This document shows, in pieces, positions 34,796 through 45,703 of a stretch of DNA of 64,000 nt. Source of the DNA: Otatea glauca (lineage: Eukaryota > Streptophyta > Magnoliopsida > Poales > Poaceae); NCBI GenBank assembly GCA_036346275.1, contig CM070721.1, forward strand, positions 49,377,869 through 49,441,868, in the 5' to 3' direction. Within the stretch, counting starts at the first letter, position 1. Each line of letters opens with the position of its first letter. Made by a program: the position numbers and the translations under genes. The notes beneath the pieces are model-generated. The model ran no database searches and had not been told where the DNA came from. It worked only from the letters and a program-made list of their open reading frames with translations.

Positions 34796-35699
34796 CTACG
34801 CTATACATATAACAATTAGTGCTATATATTGAAGTAGACTAGGAGTGTACATGTACACATTCTTAAATTGAAGCACAAATTAACTAGCTAAACTCTACCC
34901 TATATCATAAACCATGCTAGATCTAAATAATTTTCTCTGTACCAAGCTAACTAGATATAAACCAAGCATCTTCAATTCTCTCTTTACCAAGCTAGCTACA
35001 TCTTGAATATAATGCAATTATAACCAATTACTACCTTAGATCACAAAGAACAAATAGATCTACAAGCTAGATCTAAGCAATCTTCAATTCTCTCTTTACG
35101 AAGCTAAATCTTGAATATAATGCAATTAGAACCAATTACTAACCTTAGATCACCAAGAATAAATGGATCTACAATCACTCTTCCAAATTCATGGTCTTCT
35201 TTGACTAGATCGCCTCACAGCCACATCACCTCAAAGACAGATCTAAAAACCCTAAAAATCCTAAGTGGGTCGGGGCTTTGTATTATATATTGGTAGGATA
35301 TATCACAGGCAATTTTATGAAAAACTGTCAGTGATAAGTTGATAAATCATAGACGATTTGTAATTGTGACGTATGATATTTATTGATATTGTAAATGGTT
35401 CGTAGTAAAAACCGTCAGTAAATTAGGTTTTAACCATGAGTTGTCTGTGATATAAGCTTATCACAGATGGTTCTTAGCAAATCTAGTAACTTAGATGGTC
35501 GCGATTTGAAAACCATCTGTGATTAGATTTAATACCGGTGGTTTTTGAATATCGTCTGTGATGAGACGACGTCTACTTCCTCCTCACTAGCGGTGGAGAG
35601 CAAGCATGGTGCCTTGAAGTGGATGGAGAGGAGGTGCCTACTGATGACGGTACCAGTAGGGTAGTGGCAACAGTGAAGATGAACAAGGTGGGCACAGCT

Positions 35700-35960
35700 G
35701 GAATTTTTTTTAAATAATACATTTTTTATTCAAATTGCAAAAATATACCTTGATCTAAAAAAATTGCAAAACTATACCTCTGTCGCCAATGGTTGGGCGA
35801 CAATAACGCAAAACGCAGAAAAAGCTAAGTCAACGCTGATGTGGCCTCTCTGTCGCCAAATAAAAGGGTGACAAGCCTCTATCGCTAAACCATTGGGCGA
35901 CAAGAATATGTCGCCATTTCATTTCGCGATAGAGAGCTGCCACCAAATGGTTTAGCTACA
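35700..35960. repeat. Probable terminal region of the Mutator-like block
   Basis: GAATTTTTTTTAAATAATAC is followed by AAATTGCAAAAATATACCT, then short inverted motifs of the type TGTCGCC...GGGCGACA at about 35777-35800, 35850-35875 and 35880-35910. This layout is what I would expect at the 3' end of a grass MULE, but the matching right end was not found, so the call is tentative. Confidence 0.45.
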
Positions 35961-36598
35961 GAGCACCCAAACCAAATAAATTATAAAAATTATGAAATTG
36001 TTTTGGAGGAAATTAATTTATGAGGAACATTTTTGCACTGATTTCATTCGAAAATTCGCTATAACTTGTGAGCATTAATTATTAAAAGTTAGTGTTATTT
36101 TGACAGTTGCTAGAATTCTAAAGTTCAAACCAGGGTTCAATAAATTCAGAAAAAATTCAAATTTATCAGTGGTAATTTATGTAGTATTTTACAAAATTAT
36201 TTGTCAACTACTTTTTTTTAACAAAAAATCCAAATTTCATTGTTCCTCATTCTCTTTCAGTGTGCGACAAGTTTGATGACAAATCGTAGTAAAACATTGA
36301 ATAAAACCCGACATTGATATTACAAAGTGTAGTGAGTACAACAACTACAATAGCATGGCTTGTGAACTACACCTAAGATACATACATGTCTTAGGGAATT
36401 CATAAAATTGGGATACAACATAGATACATGCCTCTGGTGAAGAACTAAGTCATAAAACCATATATTCTATGGCCATGGTTGTCGGAATAGGTCGCTACTA
36501 TAAAAATAACAATAGTTATCTATTGGTTCCTGACGGGGTACTACGTATGGATGCCTGATAGGGCTTAATGTACTATCATCATCAGGATTTGGAGGATT
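35961..36598. other. Unassigned, 3' of the accessory ORF
   Basis: No gene seen. It probably contains 3' untranslated sequence of the accessory ORF. Confidence 0.35.
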
Positions 36599-37468
36599 TC
36601 AAGGACACAAGGTTCGTGGCCTAGGTGGCATGAAATCGTTATCATCATCATCATTTGTATGGTTAGGAGCTAGCCATCCTTCAGTGCTAGTTGAACATCC
36701 TCTTGCATTATTGCTTGAACGGGCTATTGTAGTAGTACTTGAACAGCATGTTGTGATAGTGCTTGAACGTCGAGGTCTGAGTGACATGAAATCGTCATCA
36801 TCATCGTCATCGTCATTTGTATAGTTCGGAGCAAGCCCTCCTTCGGTGGTGGTTGAACGTCCTCTTGAACTTTCTGCTGCAACAATACTGGGTGGACCTC
36901 TACCCCTCTAGTTAGATCCTTTTCTGCATCTTCTGCGCGAACCAGGCATCACACCCCGGCCGAAGAGCATATACATCGCTAGGAATTCTGAGATATCTTT
37001 GTTCAGTAACTCTTTATCCTCCGGGAATAACTAACACACAAGACGAGCATATGAATTAGCGAACTTATGGATAATGCTAAAAAGATTAGTAGGGTGAACA
37101 AATTGGAAATAACTAACCTTAATATGCTCTGCATACTGATCAGGTAGTATCAGTAACCTATAAAATCTCATAGAGAAACCTGTAGCAGAAGGGTGGTCGG
37201 TTAGTTCGCACACCCTAAAATACCTTTGACGCCACCCTTGCAAGTGCGCCTTGAGGTCGTTGGAGGTCACAAGGTTCACGCTAGAGGTTATCACCTTATG
37301 CCTCGATAATGTTGGACGTCACTCTTGCAATTTGGACACCACTTTACTTAGGTTCTCCTCCTTGAATGGATCATCCTTCCCATTACGCATAACCTTCAAC
37401 GTGTAATGAAGGTCTACGCTGCTCATATCAGGTGTCTACGAGAATGCTCTGCTAGAGGATCCAACCAT
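36599..37468 (-). pseudogene. Accessory ORF of the Mutator-like block, acidic repeats, broken
   Basis: One continuous minus-strand frame of 289 codons runs from ATG at 37468 (MVGSSSRAFS) to TGA at 36599, interrupted by four in-frame stops (TAG, TGA, TAG, TAG). The N-terminal half has a folded look (SSVDLHYTLKVMRNGKDDPF, LVTSNDLKAHLQGWRQRYF, RFYRLLILPDQYAEHI). After a basic stretch (PGSRRRCRKG) come two C-terminal repeats of the pattern TEG(G/W)LAPN(Y/H)TN, an Asp run, then DFM. A TATA box (TATAAAAGG) at 37513-37521 gives it its own promoter. I do not recognise the family. Apart from the stops, the frame is kept along its whole length, so it was a gene until recently. Confidence 0.65.
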
Positions 37469-38243
37469 AGTAAAGTATGAGTGGAAGCTGTGTATGTGTG
37501 CCTGCGGTTTGGCCTTTTATAGTCTTCCCCGTCTACCCCTCCCACAGCTTGAGCTTCCTCGATCTGTCATTGCAATGGAGTGCAGGTTAGGGTAGGGAAG
37601 AAGGGCTGCTTGGGTGGCGGGTGATTTTATATATCACTTTCGTCTGAAAAAGCGGGCTGCAGCGTGTTGTCGTTTCGGTTTGAGAAAGCGGTGGGTTGCA
37701 GGGCGTTGTCACTTCGCTCTGAGACAGATAGTGTGTTGTATGTCGCTATATGAAAACGGGGTCGTGTCTCATCTCCTTTTCAGGCGGATGTGACAAATTG
37801 AACTGAGGAATCAATAGGTAGCATGTTGCCTCCTCGGCTTTTCAGGCCGCTATGACAACAGGCTGGCAGCAATTTTCTTAGGCCGATTTGACAACACGCT
37901 ACCACGAGTACTCAAATCGGGATGAGAATGCTGCTAGCAACGTGTTGTCTAATTGGACTGAAAAAGCTAACAGCGGTGGGTAGAGTGTTGTCACTTTTGA
38001 CTTCGAAAGCTGATGGATTCTTTCGGTATTTCACAACTATTGTTACTACGAGGAGATAATTACTGAATACATAAGTTAAATAAGCCTATGAACAAGCTGC
38101 CACGAGTAGTGAAATCAAGCCGAAAAAGCTGAAAGCGGTGGGAGGTAATCGACGAATACGTAAGTTAACAAAGCAAAAGATGATATATGGAAACCACTTC
38201 AAAGGCATCAATGACCAACTCTGTCTCCTCTGCATGAAACGAA
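37469..38243. other. Spacer with recurring GTGTTGTC motifs
   Basis: Between the accessory ORF and the GRF gene, (G)CGTGTTGTC-like words and their complement GACAACACGC recur about seven times (for example near 37670, 37700, 37890, 37940 and 37985), often beside GAAAAAGC. No coding sequence is seen. Confidence 0.4.
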
Positions 38244-38763
38244 CTACTTCGCAAGAATAGCGTACATTACAATAAGGATAGCAACAGACACAACCTTCTC
38301 CAACCACTTGACATGATCTAAAATGTGCTCCATCTTGAACATCAACATGTTTAGCCTCTGCTCGAGCATAGGCTCCATCCTCTCCTCCATAGAAGGCTGT
38401 ATCCTCTGTGGTACTGTGGTTGTAGGACACTCTATGGAGGTGTCCATGGTGTCCGCCCACTAGAAATATTGGCATTTTGCAGCTTACGTGATGAGGTGAA
38501 CATGCTTTAAGGCCTTTCGAAGAAAGGAGATCTCTTCGAACAACTATACAACTCGAACAGGAAAAAATCTTGTTTACGAGAAGGAATCAAACTAATTTTT
38601 CACTTACAGAGAAAAAAGGGTATTTGTAGAACACCCGGCCATTATTCTCCTCAGTGTTGGTGTAAAACACATTAGCTTGCACATGGCAGTTAGGACAATC
38701 AACCTGCCTTGCAGTGGCAAGCACACGAGCCCTTCGATTTCTCGAGCTCGCTGTTTGAGACAT
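38244..38763 (-). CDS. GRF-like zinc finger, coiled coil and C-terminal membrane anchor
   Basis: Two exons, 38763-38608 and 38459-38244, joined by a GT-AG intron (GTAAGTG donor, TTTCTAG acceptor), give an uninterrupted 123-residue protein. Residues 1-20 are basic (SSRNRRARVL). Residues 23-52 resemble a GRF zinc finger: CPNC, a T-x-x-x-N spacing, then NGRVFYKY, continuing over the splice to PFFSWAD. In GRF fingers the Tyr after FYK is normally a Cys, so one metal ligand is missing. Residues 75-105 form a Met/Leu-rich coiled coil (MLEQRLNMLMFKMEHIL), and the last 18 residues include a hydrophobic VVSVAILIVMYAIL. A TATA box lies 58 bp upstream. The frame is intact although its neighbours are broken. 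The splice is my prediction. Confidence 0.7.
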
Positions 38764-38820
38764 GGCCTTTGGAGGGAAGGAATATGATGAGGATATGAGG
38801 AAGCAGAGCTGGCATAAAGG

Positions 38821-38830
38821 CCTATTTATA
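38821..38830 (-). promoter_or_regulatory. TATA box of the GRF-like gene
   Basis: TATAAATAGG on the minus strand, 58-67 bp upstream of the ATG at 38763. Confidence 0.6.
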
Positions 38831-39337
38831 GTCTCGAAGGGGTGGTGTATGGACTAAGTGTTAGAAGTTAAGATTCAAATGTGCAGACGGACAACAAAAC
38901 GCTGCAGTGTATAGTCAAGTCGGGCTGAAAAGGCAGTCATGCATGCAAGGTGTTAGTACTGACAAATATACTGTGCAATAAGTGGTTTCTTCAAAGTTAA
39001 AAGTAGGCAGTGAGTGATCGTTTCAGACCGTGCAGTTAGTGCATACTGAGTGTACCGATGGGACTTTGTACTGTGAAGTGATTAGTCACGTCGAACTATA
39101 TTGTATGTAGTGAGGTGTCATTTAAGACTAATAAAAGTCTTCAGCGAGTTGTCCCATCGATCTAAGAAATAGCATCTCGTATTACGGTGTAGGTCCTACT
39201 ATAACAAAAAAATAACAGTATTGCATAACCAAATATAATAGTTCGTGATCATAAAAGCCATATGTCGTACAACATATTTGGAACAGAGTAACAAAATACA
39301 TAAGATAAAAAGTTTCAACAATCCAAAACATAAGTAA
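38831..39337. other. Intergenic spacer
   Basis: Lies between the PMD gene end and the GRF-like gene promoter. No gene recognised. Confidence 0.4.
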
Positions 39338-40936
39338 CTACTGTCGGCCCCGTTTCTGAGCGGCTACTCGCGTTGTGGTAGTCCTCCTGTGAATCTGCCT
39401 GAGCGAGTAGGTCAACTGCGTCAACACGCGATGGTCCCTCTGTGGTCTGGCTGGAGGTGTAGCGCACTCCGGCTGAGAAAGCTGCATCGGCGGTGGTGCT
39501 CCATGCAACTGCGATGGTCCAGGCTCATCCACATCAACGAAATACCTTGACACACCACCATCGTCGAGGTCATAGTCCACATGGGCTAGATCATCAGGCT
39601 ACCCCTCATAGTTGTGAGGTGCAGGTGAAGTTGTAGACATGAACCACCATGCCTGTGAGCTTGTAACAAATGAAGAATTGTTGAAAGCATTCAAAAAATG
39701 ATTGCAAAACATAAAAAGTGCAATTAATTACTCACCTCCGGCGTGAGCGACTAGACCAGCGTGTCTAGCAGCTCGCCCTCTCGTAGACGGCTGTGTGACG
39801 ATGGCACAGGAGGCTGTAGCACGGGAAGATCCTGCAGCACCCCTACCTCTACTAAGCGGCATGACGTTAACCACATTAGGAGGCTGGCGGCATCCCACCA
39901 ACTGGAGGACGCGTCTCAAGCTCTCCCTAAACCTCACGAAGAAAGAGGTCACCTCCTCTCTGGTCACGTCAACCCCACGGGTCAGACGAGAAAGGAAGCT
40001 CCCTGACTCCTCGTAGTACTAGCCTAACACATCAGTCTGGAAAACATATTACGAATTAGTTAGCACGCTTACCAATTGAGTGGAAATGAGAACGTAGATT
40101 GGACGCAACGTGCCACACTATGTAGAGATGAGTCCGTATCTCTCAGCCTAGGAACATGTCTAGGAGGATCGGGGTCGACACGTACCAAACGCAGACGAGT
40201 ACGAAAAGAGTACCATTGTCGGTAGTCGTGGTACGTCTGCGGGTCGTACACGGTATTCTTAGCATGGACGTCGTCCAGGGCTCCTCTCCACTTCTCGACC
40301 CATGGCATCATACGTACGTGTCAGGGGTGGCCCCATGCATGCCCTTCCTAGTCTGGCTGCGGATAAGAAATAAATATAGCAATATTAGATGGCATTACAA
40401 GATAATAATTACAGAAATCGATGCAGGGAACTTACGTGTGGTTGCCGTATAGGACCTCACGGCCGACCGGGACTAGGAACTCCTATCACTGCCTCATCAC
40501 TCGATGGACATCATAGCCCTCGACCTGGACATCGAACATGAGGAATCGATGTGTACGGCAGTACTCTGCGTCTCGTGTGCATAGGGTGGACAACTCACCT
40601 GTCACCCGTAGCTGCACCTCTGCCTCTGTGTACGACGTCCAGTGTACGTGGTCGTCGGTGAGGCGGTCGAACACAGCGATGAACTGCGGGTAGCCCAGCC
40701 ACACCGTCTTGTGTGCCCACCTAGGCTGTAGTGATGACAGAAAAATCAACGCAGAACGTTACCGTTAGTACTAGCAAAAGTTAAAGCGAAAATTTCACAA
40801 TCATGATTACAATATCTTACCCGTCGGTGGCACCAGATGGTGACCATGGTCGGAGCGTCAATGTTGTCATTACCGATATGTACAAGAGGCTGCAGGTCAA
40901 TATCGGGCCGCCCGATCTGGAATCTCCCGTATACCC
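39338..40936 (-). pseudogene. Plant mobile domain (PMD/MAIN-like) gene, 3' half
   Basis: This continues the exon split by Copia-2. From 40936 leftwards it reads YGRFQIGRPDIDLQP and PTMVTIWCHRR, then an exon at about 40735-40490 (WLGYPQFIAVFDRLTDDHVHW, RTHRFLMFDVQVEGYDVHRV). Another follows at 40311-40069 (MPWVEKWRGALDDV, YDPQTYHDYRQWYSFRTR, PPRHVPRLRDTD). An exon at 40000-39728 (EVTSFFVRFRESLRRVLQLVG) and a last exon ending at 39338 complete it. The order matches the long-form PMD proteins of plants. PMD occurs both in host MAIN/MAIL1 genes, which help silence transposons, and inside transposons. Stops are present, so it is decayed. Confidence 0.8.
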
Positions 40937-42352
40937 TGTAGGATCAAGGATAACCGACTAGAGGGGGGTGAATAGGAGGTTTCTAAATTTTTTGATTCTA
41001 ATTTGGAATTAATTAAAATACTAAGCTATAGAAGCAATAATTGCAAATTTACAATTATAATCTCTAGGGATCACTAAAACACTTTAGCAATTCAAGTAGA
41101 GCAAAAAACAATTCTAAGCACAAGTGATCTACTCAATTTTGCTAGAAATGTAATTTAGCACAAGAATATCAAAGACAAATCACAAGAGGAAAAGAGGCAA
41201 GAATTTTATCCCGTGGTCTCGGAGACTTGCCGATCTCCCATATTCCATGTTGAGGTGACTTGAACGATTTCAAGCCGGCTCCACCTGCTTGAGCCTTCCT
41301 CAATCACTCGTAGTAGCTCTTCACCACTCTGGTTAGGCGAGCTCCTTACCTTCACAAACGATCGGACCTTCTCACAAGCTTCTTTGAGAAGATCATCGAT
41401 GCCACACGCCTCCAAGCCGTCTAGGAGGCGACAACCTCCAAGAGTAATAGGTGTTGACGCTTGCTTGAGGTCGAATTGAGTGTCTAGAGGCTCAACAGTT
41501 AATGCACCACTCAATTTTCTCCTAACTCTCTCAAGATGAGAATTTAATGCACACAAATGAGTAGAAGACAATCTAGAGCTCAAGGATGATCAATGAGGTC
41601 CAAAACTTACTCTAGAATGCAGGTGGAGGGGTATTTATAACCCCCACTAACCAAAACTAGCTGTTGCCCAAAAATTGCTCAAAAACATGCTGAGAGGCCA
41701 GTCATACCGCCCCTGGGCCAGTATGACCGGTACTCAGAGGCTAACGGTCGATACTGTGTATTTAATGTACCGTTAGTGACTGTTGGTCACTTGGCTGGTA
41801 TGACCGGAGAGGGTCCGGTCATACCGCTCACCGGTATGACCGAAGGGCCTCCGTTCATACCGCCCTCCACAGGTGCAAAATGCACTTGTTCTGGAAAAAA
41901 CAGACCGGCCTGGGCCCGATCGTACCGACGGCCGGTATGACCAGTGGGGGCCCAGTCATACCGGCCCCACAGAATAAAAATGCAATTCTTTAGGATTTTA
42001 ATTTCTATTTTGAATGCATTTACAAGAAGATGTTCTATTGCATAAGAGTTGAGCCTTAAGACTTTTGACGACCTCAATCACGACAAGAGACCCCTCTTTA
42101 TAGTACGGCTCTATTTTAGCAATCCGATCTTTTCTCCAAACCTCGAGATCGGTAAAAGACTGAGAAAAGTCCATAAATTTGATACCTTAGTAATTAACGA
42201 TTGCTTTTCTTTCTCACCAATTTCATGCCTCCATATTCACTGACATTTAGACTAACCTGTTCTTAAAAGACTCATTTGAAAATGTTAGTCCTTTAACCTC
42301 AATTTTCATTAATTACCAAAACTAAATTAAATTAGGGGCCTAGATGCTTTCA
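40937..42352 (-). repeat. 3' LTR of Copia-2
   Basis: Over 41206-41583 it differs from the partner LTR at 19 of 378 positions by my count (5%), with no indel. A TATA box (TTATAAATAC) lies at 41631-41640. A cluster of about nine GGTATGACCGG/CCGGTCATACC words lies at 41698-41965. Confidence 0.95.
41698..41965. repeat. Dyad-motif cluster in the Copia-2 LTR
   Basis: Variants of CCGGTATGACCG and its complement CGGTCATACCGG occur about nine times in 270 bp in alternating orientation, so many pairs can form hairpins. The other LTR has the same cluster with some units lost (51640-51870). Single pairs recur in the 3' region near 44320 and 44780. Sireviruses are known for palindromic repeats in their non-coding regions. 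Confidence 0.8.
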
Positions 42353-42366
42353 ATCTCCCCCTTTTT
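42353..42366 (-). other. Polypurine tract of Copia-2
   Basis: Minus strand AAAAAGGGGGAGAT directly before the 3' LTR. Confidence 0.9.
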
Positions 42367-42839
42367 GGTAATTGATGACAATCCACATGTAATAATTGAA
42401 TTGATTTTGAGATTTTAAGTATGCAACTAGGAGATCAAGTTGTATACTCAAGATCTTTATTTTGACAATATTTTGCCTCTAAAGATGAAAAGTGTGAAAG
42501 GCACAAACTATCATCAAAACAACAATATTTAACTGAAAACTCCCCCTAAATATGGGCATATGAATGAAGCATTGTTATTTGCATATTTGAGATTTTTGAG
42601 AAATTTTGACGGAGTTTCCCTTAAATATTGAATCCGAGGATAACCAAATATATAGGCAATGAATATTAGAAAATGAAAACGAATGATATGAAATCATAAT
42701 CAGTTACTAGGATAATCATAAACATCCAGAGGCAACGTAAGACAATAGTAGCTCAACCACAAACAACCAAAAGATAAAAGATAGAAACAAGGTTCATATA
42801 GGTTCATATAAAGTAATAACTTAAGCTAATACTTAATCT

Positions 42840-44418
42840 TCACTTTTGCCACTTCTCCCCCTTTGTCATCAAAGACCAAAAAAGGAAGTAACTGTTCAAT
42901 CTTAAGATAAAGGCTGTGGAGGAGGAGAACGATGAGTCCTATAGCGACGGAAGGAGACGGGAGCCTGCTGAGAGCGGTACTCATCGAAGGAAGTGTGAAG
43001 CTCGGTAATGGAAGTATCAATGGAGTCCATGCGTCCGCGAACCTCCTCAACAACTTGACGAGTCTAAGATTGATATTCATCGACACGAGCAAAATTGCTC
43101 ATCATGTCGGAACGAAGACTCGCAAAGCTACTCATCATTGCAGAATACAACATATCAAAATTCTCATGAGCTAGTCTAGAATACAGCTGCGATGAATGAG
43201 TTTGAATCTCTTCTTCTCCTACATCCGGTGGCTGAAACGGCTGAGAAGACTGACCCTTCTGACTCTAAGGTCCTGCCTCTTGTGGCTTATAAGGCTTGTG
43301 AACTCCTCCACAACCACCATGAAAGCCCACCACCTTTTTTATAATCATCATGATATAAGGAGCAAAGTATATTCTTTTTCCTCGATCACAAGCAGAAGAG
43401 TGCATCTCACGAAGAATAAAATCCACCACATCAAACCTTTCTTTCTTCATGATTTTACTCATGGTATTCCATGCATAGCCTCTAATTTCATCAAAATTAC
43501 CACTTTTAGGATGAATGATAACTCGCACAATCCTATTTATGAGGCTATCTGTGGGGAGGAGATGAGTCATCTTACCGGGCCTCTTAACTCGAGCTACTGG
43601 GTTATAAAAATTGTATTGTTCTGGAAGAGGTAGAACTGAATCACTATGTATCCTGTGCTGACCACTGTGAAAGGAACCCAAAGCATGCTCAATTTCTTCC
43701 TTTGAAGCAGTATATACTGCAGTATCTGTCATCCAAGTGATCTCATCAAACGAATCAGAAACATGGAGAGTTGCATAGAATTGACGGATCACATCTTCAT
43801 TATAGTCACATCACATGCTGACAAAATATGCAAGATTTGCTTCATTAAAAAGCTCAGGCACTCCAACAAACAGAGGAATATTTCTTATGTGCTCCTAACT
43901 AACCCACTTATGATCCGCAAAATCTTTATTGAGATAGATCTTATGATATACCTTTTGTTGGAAGATGGTTCTGAATTTATCCAAGGTAGCAGTGCGATGA
44001 AGCAAATATTGGTTAGCTTGACGAAATGATGCATATTTTTCCCCTTTTATCTTCCTTAGATCCATGGTTGGCTAAAAATCATCGAAGTCCTCTCCTTCTT
44101 CGGACTCTTCATTTTCACTTTCATCAAAATCTTCATCCATTTCATCATCACTTTCACTTAATTCTGACACAGCTTTCTTTCCCTTCCCCCTTTTGAGCTC
44201 CCATCAAGTTCTGCTTGTATCTTCCTGCGGATCTCTAGATCCTTGGCCACTCGAGATTGGGAGTCATCACTGTCACTATCATGAGCTAAAGGAACACTCC
44301 TTCCACAGGTTGATTTTCGAATCGGTATGACCGGCCGCACAGGCCCTTTTTTGCTCAAATTCACAAAATCTTGAGTTATGAGTAGATCGATCCATTGAAT
44401 GGCACAAATAGACATCAC
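42840..44418 (-). pseudogene. Additional 3' ORF of Copia-2 (env-position, plant transposon protein type), decayed
   Basis: Downstream of RNase H a further coding region can be followed with a few stops. It starts near 44418, has an acidic section (DEDFDESENEESEEGEDFD, about 44130-44070), then FRTIFQQKVYHK, VIRQFYATLHVSDSFDEITW (about 43790) and a folded stretch containing DSLINRIVRVIIHPKSGNFDE, and ends in a coiled coil near 42900. The central part resembles the putative plant transposon protein domain found in many plant LTR elements. Sireviruses often carry an ORF in this position. I see no clear fusion peptide or transmembrane envelope layout, so I do not call it an envelope gene. Confidence 0.55.
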
Positions 44419-45703
44419 AAGTCAATAATCTACTCATTTTTTCAAAATATTTCACTTTATTTCACATGATTTTGCCACATTATGCATTAAACCCTAAAAT
44501 GTAAAATATGGACCCTAGGGCAGTGAATTTCAAGGAAATTCGAGAAGAAGGGGAGGAAATTGATACCTTGAGATTGAAGATCAAGGAAAGATCAGAATAA
44601 TTGAGAAGAGATGCTTAGATCAAGGTTTGTTTAAAATGGAGGTTTTGGAGGAAGAAAGTTCTTGAGATGAGAGAGATGTGGAAAAGTAATGGAAGGGAGA
44701 GGGGTAAGGGCAGGAGGAGATAAGAAAATGAGCCAGTTACAAAAGAAACCGGGCATTAATTGCCCTACTCGACTTGGCCGGTATGACCGCACTGAGGCCG
44801 GTCATACCGCCCCTCTGGTGCTACTGCACTGACACCAGTAGCACCGGCCCTGACAGGCTGAAAAGCCATTCAAAAACCAAAATGAATTGAAGTTGCTCTT
44901 TTAATCATAATTCTTGAAGAATAATCTATTTGAGCACTTCAAATCGATAAAACAATCAAGAACAACCACCTTTCAAAAATAATTTTTAGTTAAAATAGAT
45001 TTCTTATGAGAAAAATGAAATATATATATGCATGTAAAGTTTTTTTAACAACAAGAGGGAAAATCAACACTTGGCAATGAATAATTTTGCATCTAGACAT
45101 ATATGAGTTTGAAATAATATTTTGAACCAAGATATGGCCATGAATTTGGTTCTAATAAAGAAACTCACTATGTGCAATATTTTGACCATTTTGTGTCAAG
45201 TATAGTTTTCAACGAGTTGCAAAATCAAATATCCCTTACTAGGTCTGTCTTTTGGGAATCTTTCGAACACAAGAGTTGTTGAGAATGACCAACTCTAGGT
45301 TTTTTGTTTTGATATTCTTTTCAAATTTATTTCACAATTAATTCTATGAAAATAACAAGTTTAAATCCAAAATGAGATACTAGTAACTAGCTTTTGGACT
45401 CAAAACTCATTTTCTTTATAAAATACATTTTGTGAAGCCAAAACTATTGGAAAACCTTTTGAAATCATTTGTATACTTTATTCAATTAGTTTTTCACAAG
45501 GTTACTATTAGTATACAAAGTTTTGACTTTTTGCTAAATGGCTCAATTTTTGACAACTTAACATTTGCACACAATTAATTTGGGCACACAAAGGGATGTG
45601 ATATATATCGTTATGATTTAGCACTTCCCCTTAATGTGCCACATATCAAGTGATTCGAAAAAACGCATAAAGTCTAATTAAGACACAAACATTTCACACA
45701 CGA
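44419..45703 (-). other. Copia-2 spacer between pol and the 3' ORF
   Basis: AT-rich sequence with no credible coding region. It contains a further CCGGTATGACCG/CCGGTCATACCG pair near 44780. Confidence 0.6.

Larger units (their letters stand above)
31110..35592 (-). mobile_element. Second CACTA element, same family, degraded ends (CACTA-2)
   Basis: The left end CATTACTATAGAAAAAGG is a decayed version of the CACTA-1 terminus. It is followed by about 300 bp of CACAGACGGTTTT / AACCGT(C/A)TGTGA subterminal repeats. The right subterminal region (35290-35570), read inwards, aligns with the left end of CACTA-1, sharing CTCATCACA, TATTAAATCTA and TCACAGATGGTTTTCAAA-like strings. The right terminus is diverged (CGCTAGTGAGGAGG) and I see no 3-bp duplication. 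The interior encodes TNPD-like and Ulp1-like proteins on the minus strand. Exact ends are uncertain by a few bases. Confidence 0.85.

Noticed and set aside
42840..44418. Calling the extra Copia-2 ORF an envelope gene
   Set aside because: No signal peptide, fusion segment or transmembrane anchor is evident, and the core resembles a plant transposon protein domain instead.
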